The position numbers and the translations under genes are program-made. Below are positions 1 to 7,356 of a stretch of DNA of 16,779 nucleotides, one piece after another. The stretch spans positions 1-16,779 of the forward strand of contig CANKNP010000076.1 of NCBI GenBank assembly GCA_947483545.1. Reading direction: 5' to 3'. The DNA is from Deltaproteobacteria bacterium. Lineage in GTDB: Bacteria > Myxococcota > UBA796 > SXON01. The stretch's first letter is position 1, and every line of letters starts with the position of its first letter. The notes below the pieces were generated by a model. That model searched no databases and was not told the origin of the DNA. It was given only the letters and a program-made list of their open reading frames with translations.

Positions 1-96
1 AGTGAGTCCACCGATTCGGGATCACGATGATCCCGAAGTGAGTCCACCGATTCGGGATCACGATGATCCCGAAGTGAGTCCACCGATTCGGGATCA
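1..96. repeat. 36-bp tandem repeat with internal palindrome (2 full copies plus 24 bp)
   Basis: Two identical 36-bp units (1-36, 37-72) and the first 24 bp of a third (73-96) are directly joined with no spacers. Each full unit contains a perfect 10-bp inverted repeat with a 3-nt loop: TTCGGGATCA, CGA, TGATCCCGAA at 15-37, and again at 51-73. The third copy is cut exactly at the end of its left stem arm (96), after which unrelated sequence leads into eno. The array touches the window edge, so its true length is unknown. It could be a REP-like or recombination-prone intergenic repeat. No T-tract follows the hairpins, so terminator function is not supported. Confidence 0.9.
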
Positions 97-117
97 TGGG
101 CGGCCGAACCCGGCACG

Positions 118-1422
<1,305 letters not shown>

Positions 1423-1436
1423 GCTCCGCACCTGCT

Positions 1437-1456
1437 ACACCCTTTGTCAAGGGTGT
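1437..1456 (+). terminator. Stem-loop after eno, possible terminator
   Basis: A perfect 8-bp stem, ACACCCTT paired with AAGGGTGT around the loop TGTC, begins 14 nt after the eno stop codon. No U-tract follows, so if it terminates transcription it is not a classical intrinsic terminator. It could instead be a 3' stability hairpin, or an operator for the next gene, whose putative -10 starts right after the stem. Confidence 0.4.
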
Positions 1457-1464
1457 GCTATCGT
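1456..1464 (+). promoter_or_regulatory. Extended -10-like element before the small lipoprotein gene
   Basis: TGC-TATCGT fits an extended -10 (TGn plus TAnnnT) 28 nt ahead of the ATG at 1492. The sequence at the usual -35 distance is not TTGACA-like. The AAGG at 1481-1484 would then be the ribosome site. Confidence 0.35.
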
Positions 1465-1491
1465 CCCCGCACTCCGAACCAAGGTGTCCTG

Positions 1492-1989
1492 ATGTTGCTC
1501 CTCACCATGCTGGCCTGCTCCAACGTTGATGAACATGCGTGGAGCGCAGGCGGCACCCACTACGCGACTGGCGAGATGTACTCGCCGGGCATCGACACGG
1601 CGGCGGGGGACGACACGGCGGGCGGGGATGACACAGCCAGTGGGGATACGGCGGCGGGCACGTTCTCGCCCACGTCCGGACCGACCTGCGCGTTTGAGGA
1701 GCAGCCCAACATCGGGGATACCATCACCTGCACGGCGAGCTTCTTCGAGACCGACGCGCTCGCGTTGGACGGCGGCACGGTGATCCTGAACCTGGACGAT
1801 TCCACGAACACGACGATCCTGTCCACTGCCCTCGACATCTCCAGCACCGGCGGAGATGGCGCGCAGTTGGATGAGACCGAGGTGATGTTCTACATCCAGG
1901 ACATCGACACCGCCGAGACCTACACCCTCCGGTTCCTGTACGAGCAGAAAGAGGGCGCGACGACTGAGGAGTTTGAGGTCAGCATCTGA
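1492..1989 (+). CDS. Small Asp/Thr-linker lipoprotein, hypothetical
   Basis: I do not recognise a named family. The 165-residue product begins MLLLTMLACSN: a short hydrophobic run ending in a lipobox (L-A-C, Cys9), then an Asp/Thr/Gly-rich linker (about 35-56, repeated DTAAG/DDTAG-type units). A compact, probably beta-rich domain with two cysteines (Cys66, Cys80) follows and ends in EEFEVSI. This suggests an outer-membrane-anchored surface lipoprotein with a spacer arm. The ATG at 1492 is chosen because AAGG lies 7 nt upstream. It leaves an uncharged, very short signal. The in-frame GTG at 1453 would supply two arginines and put the lipid Cys at position 22, but lies in the post-eno hairpin. 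The next gene starts 70 bp downstream on the same strand. Confidence 0.75.
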   Translation: MLLLTMLACSNVDEHAWSAGGTHYATGEMYSPGIDTAAGDDTAGGDDTASGDTAAGTFSPTSGPTCAFEEQPNIGDTITCTASFFETDALALDGGTVILNLDDSTNTTILSTALDISSTGGDGAQLDETEVMFYIQDIDTAETYTLRFLYEQKEGATTEEFEVSI

Positions 1990-1990
1990 G

Positions 1991-2018
1991 CGCGCCATCG
2001 CGTCTGTCCCATGGCGCG
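1991..2018 (+). terminator. Inverted repeat after the lipoprotein gene, possible terminator
   Basis: CGCGCCAT (1991-1998) and ATGGCGCG (2011-2018) form a perfect 8-bp stem with a 12-nt loop, directly after the lipoprotein stop codon. No T-run follows, so a Rho-independent terminator is only possible. A weak TATGTT (2036-2041) that could be a -10 for the next gene lies just beyond. Confidence 0.35.
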
Positions 2019-2059
2019 ATGACCCCGATCCCCGCTATGTTGCAGTGCCCGGAGCCTCC

Positions 2060-3466
2060 ATGCGCGCACTGCTGATCAACCCCGCCATGAACATGGCCAA
2101 GCTCGGTCGGTTCGCGGGGCTCTTGGAGCCCATGCCGCCCACCGGGATCGCTTACATCGCCGGGGCGCTCGTCGCCGCAGGCGTTCACACCCGCTTCATC
2201 GACATGTTCGCCGAGAAGCTCGACGGCAAGCAGGTGGTCGAGCGGGCGAGGCGGTTCGCGCCGGACCTCGTCGGCATGACGGTGCTGACGCCCAGCGCGC
2301 CGACCTGCGAGGCGTTGGCCAAAGCCCTTCGCGCGGTGCTGCCGAACGTGAAGATCGTCTGGGGCGCCGTCCACGCGGATGTGTTCGCCAAAGACATCTT
2401 GCGCGCGGGATCGGCCGACTTCGTGGTGCATCACGACGGCGAGGACACGATCACCGAGCTGGCCGCCGCGCTGGAGAGCGGCGAGAAGGACTTCGGCACG
2501 ATCGATGGTCTCACTTGGATGGACCACGGGGAGCCCGTCACCAACAAGACGCGCGCGCTCCGTCGGGATCTCGACACCCTCGCCTACCCCGCCTGGGATC
2601 TCACGCCCTACCACCGCTACGGCCTGCTCCCCTTCGCCGACATGGAGAAGCCGATCCTCACGATGACCGGCTCGCGCGGCTGCCCCTATCGTTGCGACTA
2701 CTGTTCGCTCCTCCACTCCGGCAAGGTGTATCGGCGCCGCGATCCGTTCAAGATCGTCGATGAATACGAGTACCTGGTGGACCGCTACGGCGTGAAACAG
2801 ATCGGCCTGGTCGATCCCATCTTCCCGCTCATCATCAAGGATCTCCGCCCGTTCTGCGAGGAGCTGGTCCGCCGCAAGCTGGACCAGAAGTGCGTCTGGC
2901 TCTCGGAGACCCGGGCGGACCGCCTGGACGAAGAGACGTGTCGGCTCATGTTCGAAGGAGGCTGTCGGCGCGTGCTGATCGGCATCGAGTCCGGCGTGGA
3001 CATGCTGCTGGGCAACGTGAACAAGAACCTCACGACCGAGAAGGTGCGCTGGGGCGTGAACAACGCGCGCAATGCCGGTCTCCAGACGGTCGGGCTCTTC
3101 ATGATCGGCATGCCGGGCGAGACCCCCGAAATGACCCGCGAGACCATCGAGTTCGCGGTGGATCTCGACCTCGATTTTGCCAAGTTCGCGATCACCGTGC
3201 CGTTCCCGGGCTCCAAGCTCTTCGAAGACCAGTGGCAGAAGACCCTGTTCCGCGACGACTGGGAGAACTACACGACCTTCAACCCCGACGCCGACCGGCT
3301 GATCTACCACCCCGAAGGCTACGACCCTGAGCTGCTCATCAAGATGCAGAGCTACGGGCTCCGTCGGTTCTACATGCGCTACGAACAAGTGCGCAAGCAG
3401 CTTATCGACCTGAAGACCATCAACCCGAAGATGATGCTCTATGGGTTGTACGGCATGGCGATCTGA
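2060..3466 (+). CDS. B12-binding-domain radical SAM protein
   Basis: The 468-residue protein has the two-domain layout of cobalamin-dependent radical SAM enzymes. An N-terminal Rossmann-like B12-binding domain (about 1-140; starts MRALLINPAMNM, with PTGIAYIAGALVAAG) precedes a radical SAM core. The [4Fe-4S] motif is Cys208-x3-Cys212-x2-Cys215 (GCPYRCDYC), and downstream motifs include SETRADRL, IGIESG (about 308-312) and IGMPGET (349-355). No DxHxxG cobalamin motif is seen, which is common in this group. These enzymes catalyse methylations, ring formation or other radical reactions. The substrate cannot be inferred, because the neighbours are a lipoprotein and an ATPase rather than a recognisable biosynthetic cluster. 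ATG 2060 is chosen over upstream in-frame codons because GGAG lies 5 nt ahead and the domain starts right there. Confidence 0.93.
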   Translation: MRALLINPAMNMAKLGRFAGLLEPMPPTGIAYIAGALVAAGVHTRFIDMFAEKLDGKQVVERARRFAPDLVGMTVLTPSAPTCEALAKALRAVLPNVKIVWGAVHADVFAKDILRAGSADFVVHHDGEDTITELAAALESGEKDFGTIDGLTWMDHGEPVTNKTRALRRDLDTLAYPAWDLTPYHRYGLLPFADMEKPILTMTGSRGCPYRCDYCSLLHSGKVYRRRDPFKIVDEYEYLVDRYGVKQIGLVDPIFPLIIKDLRPFCEELVRRKLDQKCVWLSETRADRLDEETCRLMFEGGCRRVLIGIESGVDMLLGNVNKNLTTEKVRWGVNNARNAGLQTVGLFMIGMPGETPEMTRETIEFAVDLDLDFAKFAITVPFPGSKLFEDQWQKTLFRDDWENYTTFNPDADRLIYHPEGYDPELLIKMQSYGLRRFYMRYEQVRKQLIDLKTINPKMMLYGLYGMAI

Positions 3467-3572
3467 GGGGCGGCTTGGACCCCAGGGCGGGGGAACGGCC
3501 GGGCCGTGGAACGCCGCTGGAATCCGGCGCGGTCGTTTGCGCGGGAGGAGAGATCGGGCGGCGATGTTGAAC

Positions 3573-3725
3573 AGCCCTCATCCGCCCGCGAAGACGCGGG
3601 CACCTTCTCCCGCAAGCGGGAGAAGGGTAGGACCATCCTGGCAGGTTCACCCACCGGATCCGCCCCCGTCCTCCCCTTCTCCCTCCGGGAGAAGGTGGCG
3701 CGGTACTCCGCGGCGGATGAGGGCT
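3573..3725. repeat. Large REP/MITE-like inverted element
   Basis: A 153-bp imperfect palindrome lies in the 310-bp gap between the radical SAM and ATPase genes. The outer arms are a perfect 14-bp inverted repeat: AGCCCTCATCCGCC at 3573-3586 and GGCGGATGAGGGCT at 3712-3725. Each half also carries its own hairpin: CCTTCTCCCG/CGGGAGAAGG around CAAG (3603-3626), and CCTTCTCCC/GGGAGAAGG around TCC (3675-3695). From memory, CCCTCATCCGCC next to CTTCTCCCGCAAGCGGGAGAAG resembles intergenic mosaic repeats of rhizobia and other proteobacteria. The heptamer TTGAACA occurs on both sides (3567-3573 and 3737-3743), although the right copy is not flush with the arm. I see no gene in 3467-3776. Confidence 0.85.
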
Positions 3726-3763
3726 CCCCGGGGATTTTGAACACCCGCCCCCCCGCCATCCCA

Positions 3764-3779
3764 GTTAGCCTGCCCCATG
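3764..3779 (+). promoter_or_regulatory. Putative leaderless promoter/start of the GspE-type ATPase gene
   Basis: GTTAGCCT is followed by GCCCC and then the ATG at 3777. TAGCCT (3766-3771) fits a TAnnnT -10. A start site about 7 nt downstream falls on the ATG itself, and no Shine-Dalgarno is present. Nearly the same string precedes the minus-strand gene starting at 8573, with 13 of 16 positions identical. Confidence 0.45.
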
Positions 3780-5762
3780 GACCCAACCCTGCTTCAATCC
3801 TCCAAGTTGTTCGCGGGGTTGGACGTGGACAGCAGCGAGGCGCTCGCTTCGATGGCAGAGGAGCGGAAGTTGGCGACCGGCGCGAGCCTCGTGCAGCAGG
3901 GAGATGCGGGGACTGCCGTCTACATCGTGCTCTCCGGCACCACAGAGGCCTCCTCCCGTAGCGCCGAAGATGGCCTGGAGTACAACCACCCTGCGCCGCT
4001 GGTCGGCGACGATTGCGGCCTCGCGGAGTCGCTCTGCAACGCGACACACGCTGTGAGCGTCCGCGCGAAGACCTCGATGCGCGTCGCCGTGATCCCGCGT
4101 GAGGGCATCGCCGGAGCGTGTGGCCTGCGGCCGGAGCTTGCGGTGGCGCTGATGACCCGGGTCTCGGTGCGCGCGTGCGCCGAGCGGGTCTGTCGTACGT
4201 CCCCGGTTGTGGACCTCTCGCGGGTTCGGCTCGACGAGCGGCTGTGGGAGCTGATCCCCCGCCCGATCCTGGCCCGCCACCGCGCGCTGCCGCTCGCCCT
4301 GCACGGCGGCGTGCTGATCGTCGGGTTCGTGGACCCCGCCGACCCCACCGCGCGTGAGGAGGTGCAGCGTGCGGTGCCCGCGCTGCGCGTCCGGCCTGTC
4401 CCCCTCGATGCCCTCGGCTTCGACCAGACCTACCGCACCCGCGTGATCGCCGCCGTGGAGCGCAAGACCGGTGGCATGGACGACGCGCGCTGGTACGCCT
4501 CCGTGAAGCACAAGGCGTACGACTTCAAGTTCCTCGAGAGCAGCGTCACGAACACGGCAGACGACAAGGTGCCCGCAGTGCCAGGCGACGTGGTGATCTC
4601 GTTGATGAACAAGATCATCGGGGAGGCGCTCGATCTCGCCGCGTCGGACATCCACATCGAGCCGACTGAGCATGAGCTGCTGGTGCGGTTTCGCGTGGAC
4701 GGTCACCTGCGACGCAGACCGGAGGCCATCGAGCGAAAGCTGGCCGCACCGCTGGTGTCGCGGCTCAAGGTGCTCGCGCGCATGGACATCGCCGAGCGGC
4801 GGCGCGCCCAGGATGGCCGGATCGCGCTCGCCCAGGGCAACCGCCGGATCGATCTGCGGCTCGCGACGGTGCCGGCGCGCTTCGGCGAGCGCATCGTTCT
4901 ACGGATCCTCGACCCCGTGTCGATCCTCATCGATTTGGAAAAGCTGCTGCTGGTCCCCGCGGCGTGTGATGCGTTCAAGGCGATGCTGGATCGTCCCCAG
5001 GGCATGGTCATCGTCGCGGGGCCCACGGGGAGCGGCAAGACTACGTCGATCTACAGCGCGATCCTTCGCTTGCGCAAGTCGGACATCAACATCCTGACCA
5101 TCGAGGATCCCATCGAGTACGGGGTGGAGGGGGTCACGCAGGTCCAGGTGAACGAGGGGGCGCAGGTCACGTTCTCGACGGCGGTGCGGAACTTTTTGCG
5201 GCAGGATCCCGACGTCATCGTCGTCGGCGAGACCCGCGACCCGTTGACCGCCGCGACGTCGGTCGAGGCGGCGCTGACCGGCCACCTCGTTCTGACCTCG
5301 CTCCACGCGAACGATGCCATCGGCGCGCTCGTCCGCCTACGCGAGATGGGAATTGAGCCCTTCCTGCTCGCCCACACGGTGATCGGCGTCATCAGCCAGC
5401 GCCTGGTGCGCCGCATCTGCCCGCACTGTCGCGAACCTGCCGCCTACCACCGCGATCTCGTTCAACCGCTCGGCCTGTTCGCCGACGACGACACCACGAT
5501 GTCCTACACGCTCTTCAAGGGACGGGGCTGCGCGCTCTGCAACTTTCAGGGTTTTCGCGGTCGGGCCGCGGTCTTCGAAGTGCTCACCATCGATGACAAG
5601 CTCCGTATCGACGTCGCCTCCGGCGCCTCGGCGGGGGCCCTTCAGGAGGCCGCTACGACCGCCGGGCTCCTGCAGCCCATGCGCGACTACTGCCGCCACC
5701 TCGTGACCGCCGGCGTGACCACCCCCGAAGAGGTCGCGCGGGTGCTGTTCATGGAGCGGTGA
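3777..5762 (+). CDS. GspE/PilB-family secretion/pilus ATPase with N-terminal cNMP-binding-like domain
   Basis: This 661-residue protein belongs to the type II secretion/type IV pilus assembly ATPases. Residues about 8-130 form a cyclic-nucleotide-binding-like domain, about 140-240 look like a GspE N-terminal (MshEN-type) domain, and about 265-660 are the motor. The motor has Walker A GPTGSGKT (415-422), Asp box ILTIEDPIEY, Walker B region DPDVIVVGETRD, His box TGHLVLTSLHAND (501-513) and a four-cysteine zinc motif (Cys548, Cys551, Cys585, Cys588). In the sensor domain the segment before VRAKT aligns with CRP, but the phosphate-binding arginine position is His (ATHAVSV). Classical cAMP binding is therefore doubtful. 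No other pilus or secretion genes lie nearby. The gene ends 3 nt from the convergent clpS stop. Confidence 0.95.
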   Translation: MDPTLLQSSKLFAGLDVDSSEALASMAEERKLATGASLVQQGDAGTAVYIVLSGTTEASSRSAEDGLEYNHPAPLVGDDCGLAESLCNATHAVSVRAKTSMRVAVIPREGIAGACGLRPELAVALMTRVSVRACAERVCRTSPVVDLSRVRLDERLWELIPRPILARHRALPLALHGGVLIVGFVDPADPTAREEVQRAVPALRVRPVPLDALGFDQTYRTRVIAAVERKTGGMDDARWYASVKHKAYDFKFLESSVTNTADDKVPAVPGDVVISLMNKIIGEALDLAASDIHIEPTEHELLVRFRVDGHLRRRPEAIERKLAAPLVSRLKVLARMDIAERRRAQDGRIALAQGNRRIDLRLATVPARFGERIVLRILDPVSILIDLEKLLLVPAACDAFKAMLDRPQGMVIVAGPTGSGKTTSIYSAILRLRKSDINILTIEDPIEYGVEGVTQVQVNEGAQVTFSTAVRNFLRQDPDVIVVGETRDPLTAATSVEAALTGHLVLTSLHANDAIGALVRLREMGIEPFLLAHTVIGVISQRLVRRICPHCREPAAYHRDLVQPLGLFADDDTTMSYTLFKGRGCALCNFQGFRGRAAVFEVLTIDDKLRIDVASGASAGALQEAATTAGLLQPMRDYCRHLVTAGVTTPEEVARVLFMER

Positions 5763-5765
5763 AGC

Positions 5766-6095
5766 TCATTCGGGTTCGGTATCCGCCAGCAGTGGGTAGC
5801 CCGCCGCCGTGGCGTGCCCCACCGCCTGGGAGGCCTTCGTCTCCGCGATCTCCTTGCTGTAAATGCCCGCCACACCTTTGCCATTGCGATGGACGGTCAG
5901 CATGATCCGCGTGGCCTCGACCTGGGTCTTGCGGAACACCTCCATCAGGATCCAGGTCACGAACTCCATCGTGGTGTAGTCGTCGTTGTGCAGGACGACC
6001 TTGAACTGCCGGGGTTTTTCGACGCGATCTTTGAGCGCGGTCCCGGGATCGCCCTGGCCAGGGGTGGTGTCGGGGGGCTTCGGGTCTTTGGGCAT
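5766..6095 (-). CDS. clpS: ATP-dependent Clp protease adaptor ClpS
   Basis: The 109-residue product is a ClpS adaptor, which delivers N-end-rule substrates to ClpAP in the cytoplasm. The motif VVLHNDDYTTMEFV gives Asn37, Asp38 and Asp39, and His69 (TVHRNGKG) completes the N-degron pocket, matching E. coli Asn34-Asp35-Asp36-His66. The helix GIYSKEIAETKASQA and the C-terminal GYPLLADTEPE (E. coli-like PLxxxxE) are also present. The N-terminal 25 residues are Pro/Gly/Asp-rich and disordered, as is usual. clpA is not within the window. The stop lies 3 nt from the end of the convergent ATPase gene. The ATG at 6095 has no Shine-Dalgarno; a -10-like ATAGAT sits 7 nt upstream, so the mRNA may be leaderless. 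Confidence 0.97.
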   Translation of the reverse strand: MPKDPKPPDTTPGQGDPGTALKDRVEKPRQFKVVLHNDDYTTMEFVTWILMEVFRKTQVEATRIMLTVHRNGKGVAGIYSKEIAETKASQAVGHATAAGYPLLADTEPE

Positions 6096-6108
6096 GGCGG
6101 GGATCTAT
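6096..6108 (-). promoter_or_regulatory. Putative leaderless promoter of clpS
   Basis: Read on the minus strand, ATAGAT (6108-6103) is followed by CCCCGCC and the clpS ATG. The 7-nt spacing places the expected transcription start at the initiation codon, and no purine-rich ribosome site is present. Confidence 0.4.
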
Positions 6109-6121
6109 CCACCGCGGAGGA

Positions 6122-6149
6122 GGCTGGAGGCTTTAGGCCGGAGGCTGGA
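6122..6149. repeat. Degenerate heptamer array A (4 units, GGCYKKA)
   Basis: Four contiguous 7-bp units, GGCTGGA, GGCTTTA, GGCCGGA, GGCTGGA, all fit GGCYKKA. GGA-rich sequence flanks the array on both sides. The same heptamer family recurs at 7218-7245. It lies between clpS and the divergent lipoprotein gene. Confidence 0.8.
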
Positions 6150-6155
6150 GGAAGA

Positions 6156-6188
6156 GGGGGGGCTACGGGGTGCGGGCCACGGGGGGGG
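6156..6188 (+). other. G-quadruplex-forming motif
   Basis: Plus-strand G-runs of 7, 4, 3 and 8 separated by 4-, 3- and 4-nt loops satisfy the canonical G3+N1-7 quadruplex pattern. It sits in the divergent clpS/lipoprotein intergenic region and would be on the template strand for clpS. Confidence 0.65.
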
Positions 6189-6224
6189 AGCTGGCGGGCT
6201 TCATTCCTTCGGCCGGGCGTTTTG

Positions 6225-6248
6225 CCTCGGGCCGTGAGCCGCCCGAGG
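6225..6248. other. 8-bp inverted repeat in the clpS-lipoprotein intergenic region
   Basis: CCTCGGGC (6225-6232) and GCCCGAGG (6241-6248) form a perfect stem with an 8-nt loop. No T-tract follows on either strand in the sense needed for termination. It may be an operator or an RNA hairpin. The rest of the 284-bp gap (6096-6379) holds the heptamers, the G-runs and a promoter-like element, and no gene. Confidence 0.45.
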
Positions 6249-6354
6249 GCATCCGGCGCCCCCGGGAGCCCGCCCCGGTGTGAAGCGGCGTCCGACGGCC
6301 GCGAGGAACGGCGCTGCCCGCGTTCGAGCCGCCCGTCCCCGCGTCCCCTCCCAC

Positions 6355-6376
6355 GTTAGCACCATCGCGCGAGGTC
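6355..6376 (+). promoter_or_regulatory. Putative -10 (GTTAGC) and ribosome site of the second lipoprotein gene
   Basis: GTTAGC at 6355-6360, the same core as before the ATPase gene, is followed by GAGG at 6371-6374, 5 nt before the ATG at 6380. Here the spacing predicts a short leader with a Shine-Dalgarno. Confidence 0.4.
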
Positions 6377-6379
6377 TCC

Positions 6380-7213
6380 ATGCGTGCAACCCTGCTTTCC
6401 CTCTCTCTGCCCCTCGCCTTGCTCGCTTGCCAGGACTACCGGCTCAAGGGCGCGCCGGACGACCCCGTCGACGACGTGGACAGCGACACCGCGCCAGTGG
6501 ACACGTACGTCGAGGACACCGAGCCGCAGGACAGCCCCCCCGAGGACACCGGCGAGGTCGTGATCCCCGACACCGGAGAGGTCGCGACCGAGTCGGTCTA
6601 TCTGAACACCTCCTCGACGTTGTTCAGCTATGACCCAGGTACCAACACCGCGACGCAGATCGGCAGGTTTTCGATGGGCGGCCGCGATGTGACAGACATG
6701 ACCGACATCGCGATCGATCTGTCGGGTCACATGTTTGGCGTCACGTTCAGCACGCTGTACCAGATCAACCCGAGCACCGCGGCGGTCACGATGGTGGCGC
6801 CGGTGAGCGACGATCTGACAGGCTTGACCTTCGTCTCAGACGGTCGGCTGGTCGGAACGGGGAGCCGGGTCTCGTTTGTGGATACCTCCACGGGGGCGCT
6901 GACCCAGCTCGTCGCGTCGGGTCGCTACACGACGTCTGGGGACATCATCGGGCTGCCGGACGGAATGTTATATTGGACCGTTGAGGGTGGGGACGATCTC
7001 GTTCAGGTGGACCCCAACTCGGGCGCGACGGTCAACATCGGGAACATCGGGGTGAGCGCGCTCTACGGGCTCGGGTATGCGGACGGCGTGCTGCTCGGGT
7101 TCACCTCGGGCGGCCGTGTGGTGGACATCGACGCTGCGACCGCGCGCAACAGCAACGGGCGTACGCTCTCGGGTTCGTGGTGGGGAGCGACGACGAACCC
7201 GGTGTTGTGGTAG
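6380..7213 (+). CDS. Asp/Thr-linker lipoprotein with beta-propeller-like repeats
   Basis: The 277-residue product starts MRATLLSLSLPLALLAC, a clean lipoprotein signal with lipid Cys17. An acidic Asp/Thr/Glu/Pro linker (about 27-66, several DT pairs) leads to a domain of about 200 residues. In that domain a 'strand plus DPxTG' unit recurs: LFSYDPGTNTATQIG, LYQINPSTAAVTMV, VSFVDTSTGALTQL, LVQVDPNSGATVNIG, VVDIDAATA. This is the look of a beta-propeller. A surface-exposed, outer-membrane-anchored binding protein is likely, but no partner or ligand can be named. It shares linker style with the lipoprotein at 1492-1989 but not its domain. GAGG 5 nt before the ATG supports the start. Its last 150 bp overlap a minus-strand ORF. 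Confidence 0.85.
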   Translation: MRATLLSLSLPLALLACQDYRLKGAPDDPVDDVDSDTAPVDTYVEDTEPQDSPPEDTGEVVIPDTGEVATESVYLNTSSTLFSYDPGTNTATQIGRFSMGGRDVTDMTDIAIDLSGHMFGVTFSTLYQINPSTAAVTMVAPVSDDLTGLTFVSDGRLVGTGSRVSFVDTSTGALTQLVASGRYTTSGDIIGLPDGMLYWTVEGGDDLVQVDPNSGATVNIGNIGVSALYGLGYADGVLLGFTSGGRVVDIDAATARNSNGRTLSGSWWGATTNPVLW

Positions 7214-7356
7214 GGGAGGCCGTAGGCCGTAGGCTTTAGGCTGGAGGTGGGGAGCTGCGCGGCCGCGACGGCGACCACGAGGACGGCAAGAATCGTCAAG
7301 CATCCGCCGCCCTTTCGCGGCTTGATGTGTTTGCGGATCCAGTCGGCGTCGTTCAT
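7063..7356 (-). CDS. Small single-pass membrane protein, hypothetical
   Basis: This 97-residue reading frame begins with an ATG overlapping the stop of the upstream two-domain gene (ATGA at 7356-7353), which suggests translational coupling. The N-terminus MNDADWIRKHIKPRKGGG is followed by a hydrophobic segment CLTILAVLVVAVAAAQ (about 19-34), typical of a small membrane protein with a basic cytoplasmic tail. After that, the frame runs through the heptamer array at 7218-7245 (encoding SLKPTAYGL). It then continues antisense to the last 150 bp of the lipoprotein gene, where composition gives no independent support. The ancestral protein may have been shorter and extended when the repeat entered. 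No family recognised. Confidence 0.5.
   Translation of the reverse strand: MNDADWIRKHIKPRKGGGCLTILAVLVVAVAAAQLPTSSLKPTAYGLPYHNTGFVVAPHHEPESVRPLLLRAVAASMSTTRPPEVNPSSTPSAYPSP
7218..7245. repeat. Degenerate heptamer array B (4 units, GGCYKKA)
   Basis: Four contiguous units, GGCCGTA, GGCCGTA, GGCTTTA, GGCTGGA, again all fit GGCYKKA. The array begins 4 nt after the lipoprotein stop and falls inside the small minus-strand ORF. It is the partner of the array at 6122-6149, so the two bracket the lipoprotein gene as direct repeats. Confidence 0.8.

Noticed and set aside
1..96. CRISPR array, because of regularly repeated 36-bp units
   Set aside because: The units are directly joined with no variable spacers, so it is a plain tandem repeat.
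1979..3388. 469-codon minus-strand frame opposite the radical SAM gene
   Set aside because: Shadow of a gene with an intact CxxxCxxC motif; no recognisable protein.
3441..3740. Short plus-strand frames in the gap after the radical SAM gene
   Set aside because: They run through the palindromic repeat element and have no ribosome site or domain.
3777..5762. Part of a type IV pilus or type II secretion operon
   Set aside because: No pilin, inner-membrane platform, secretin or prepilin peptidase gene is nearby.
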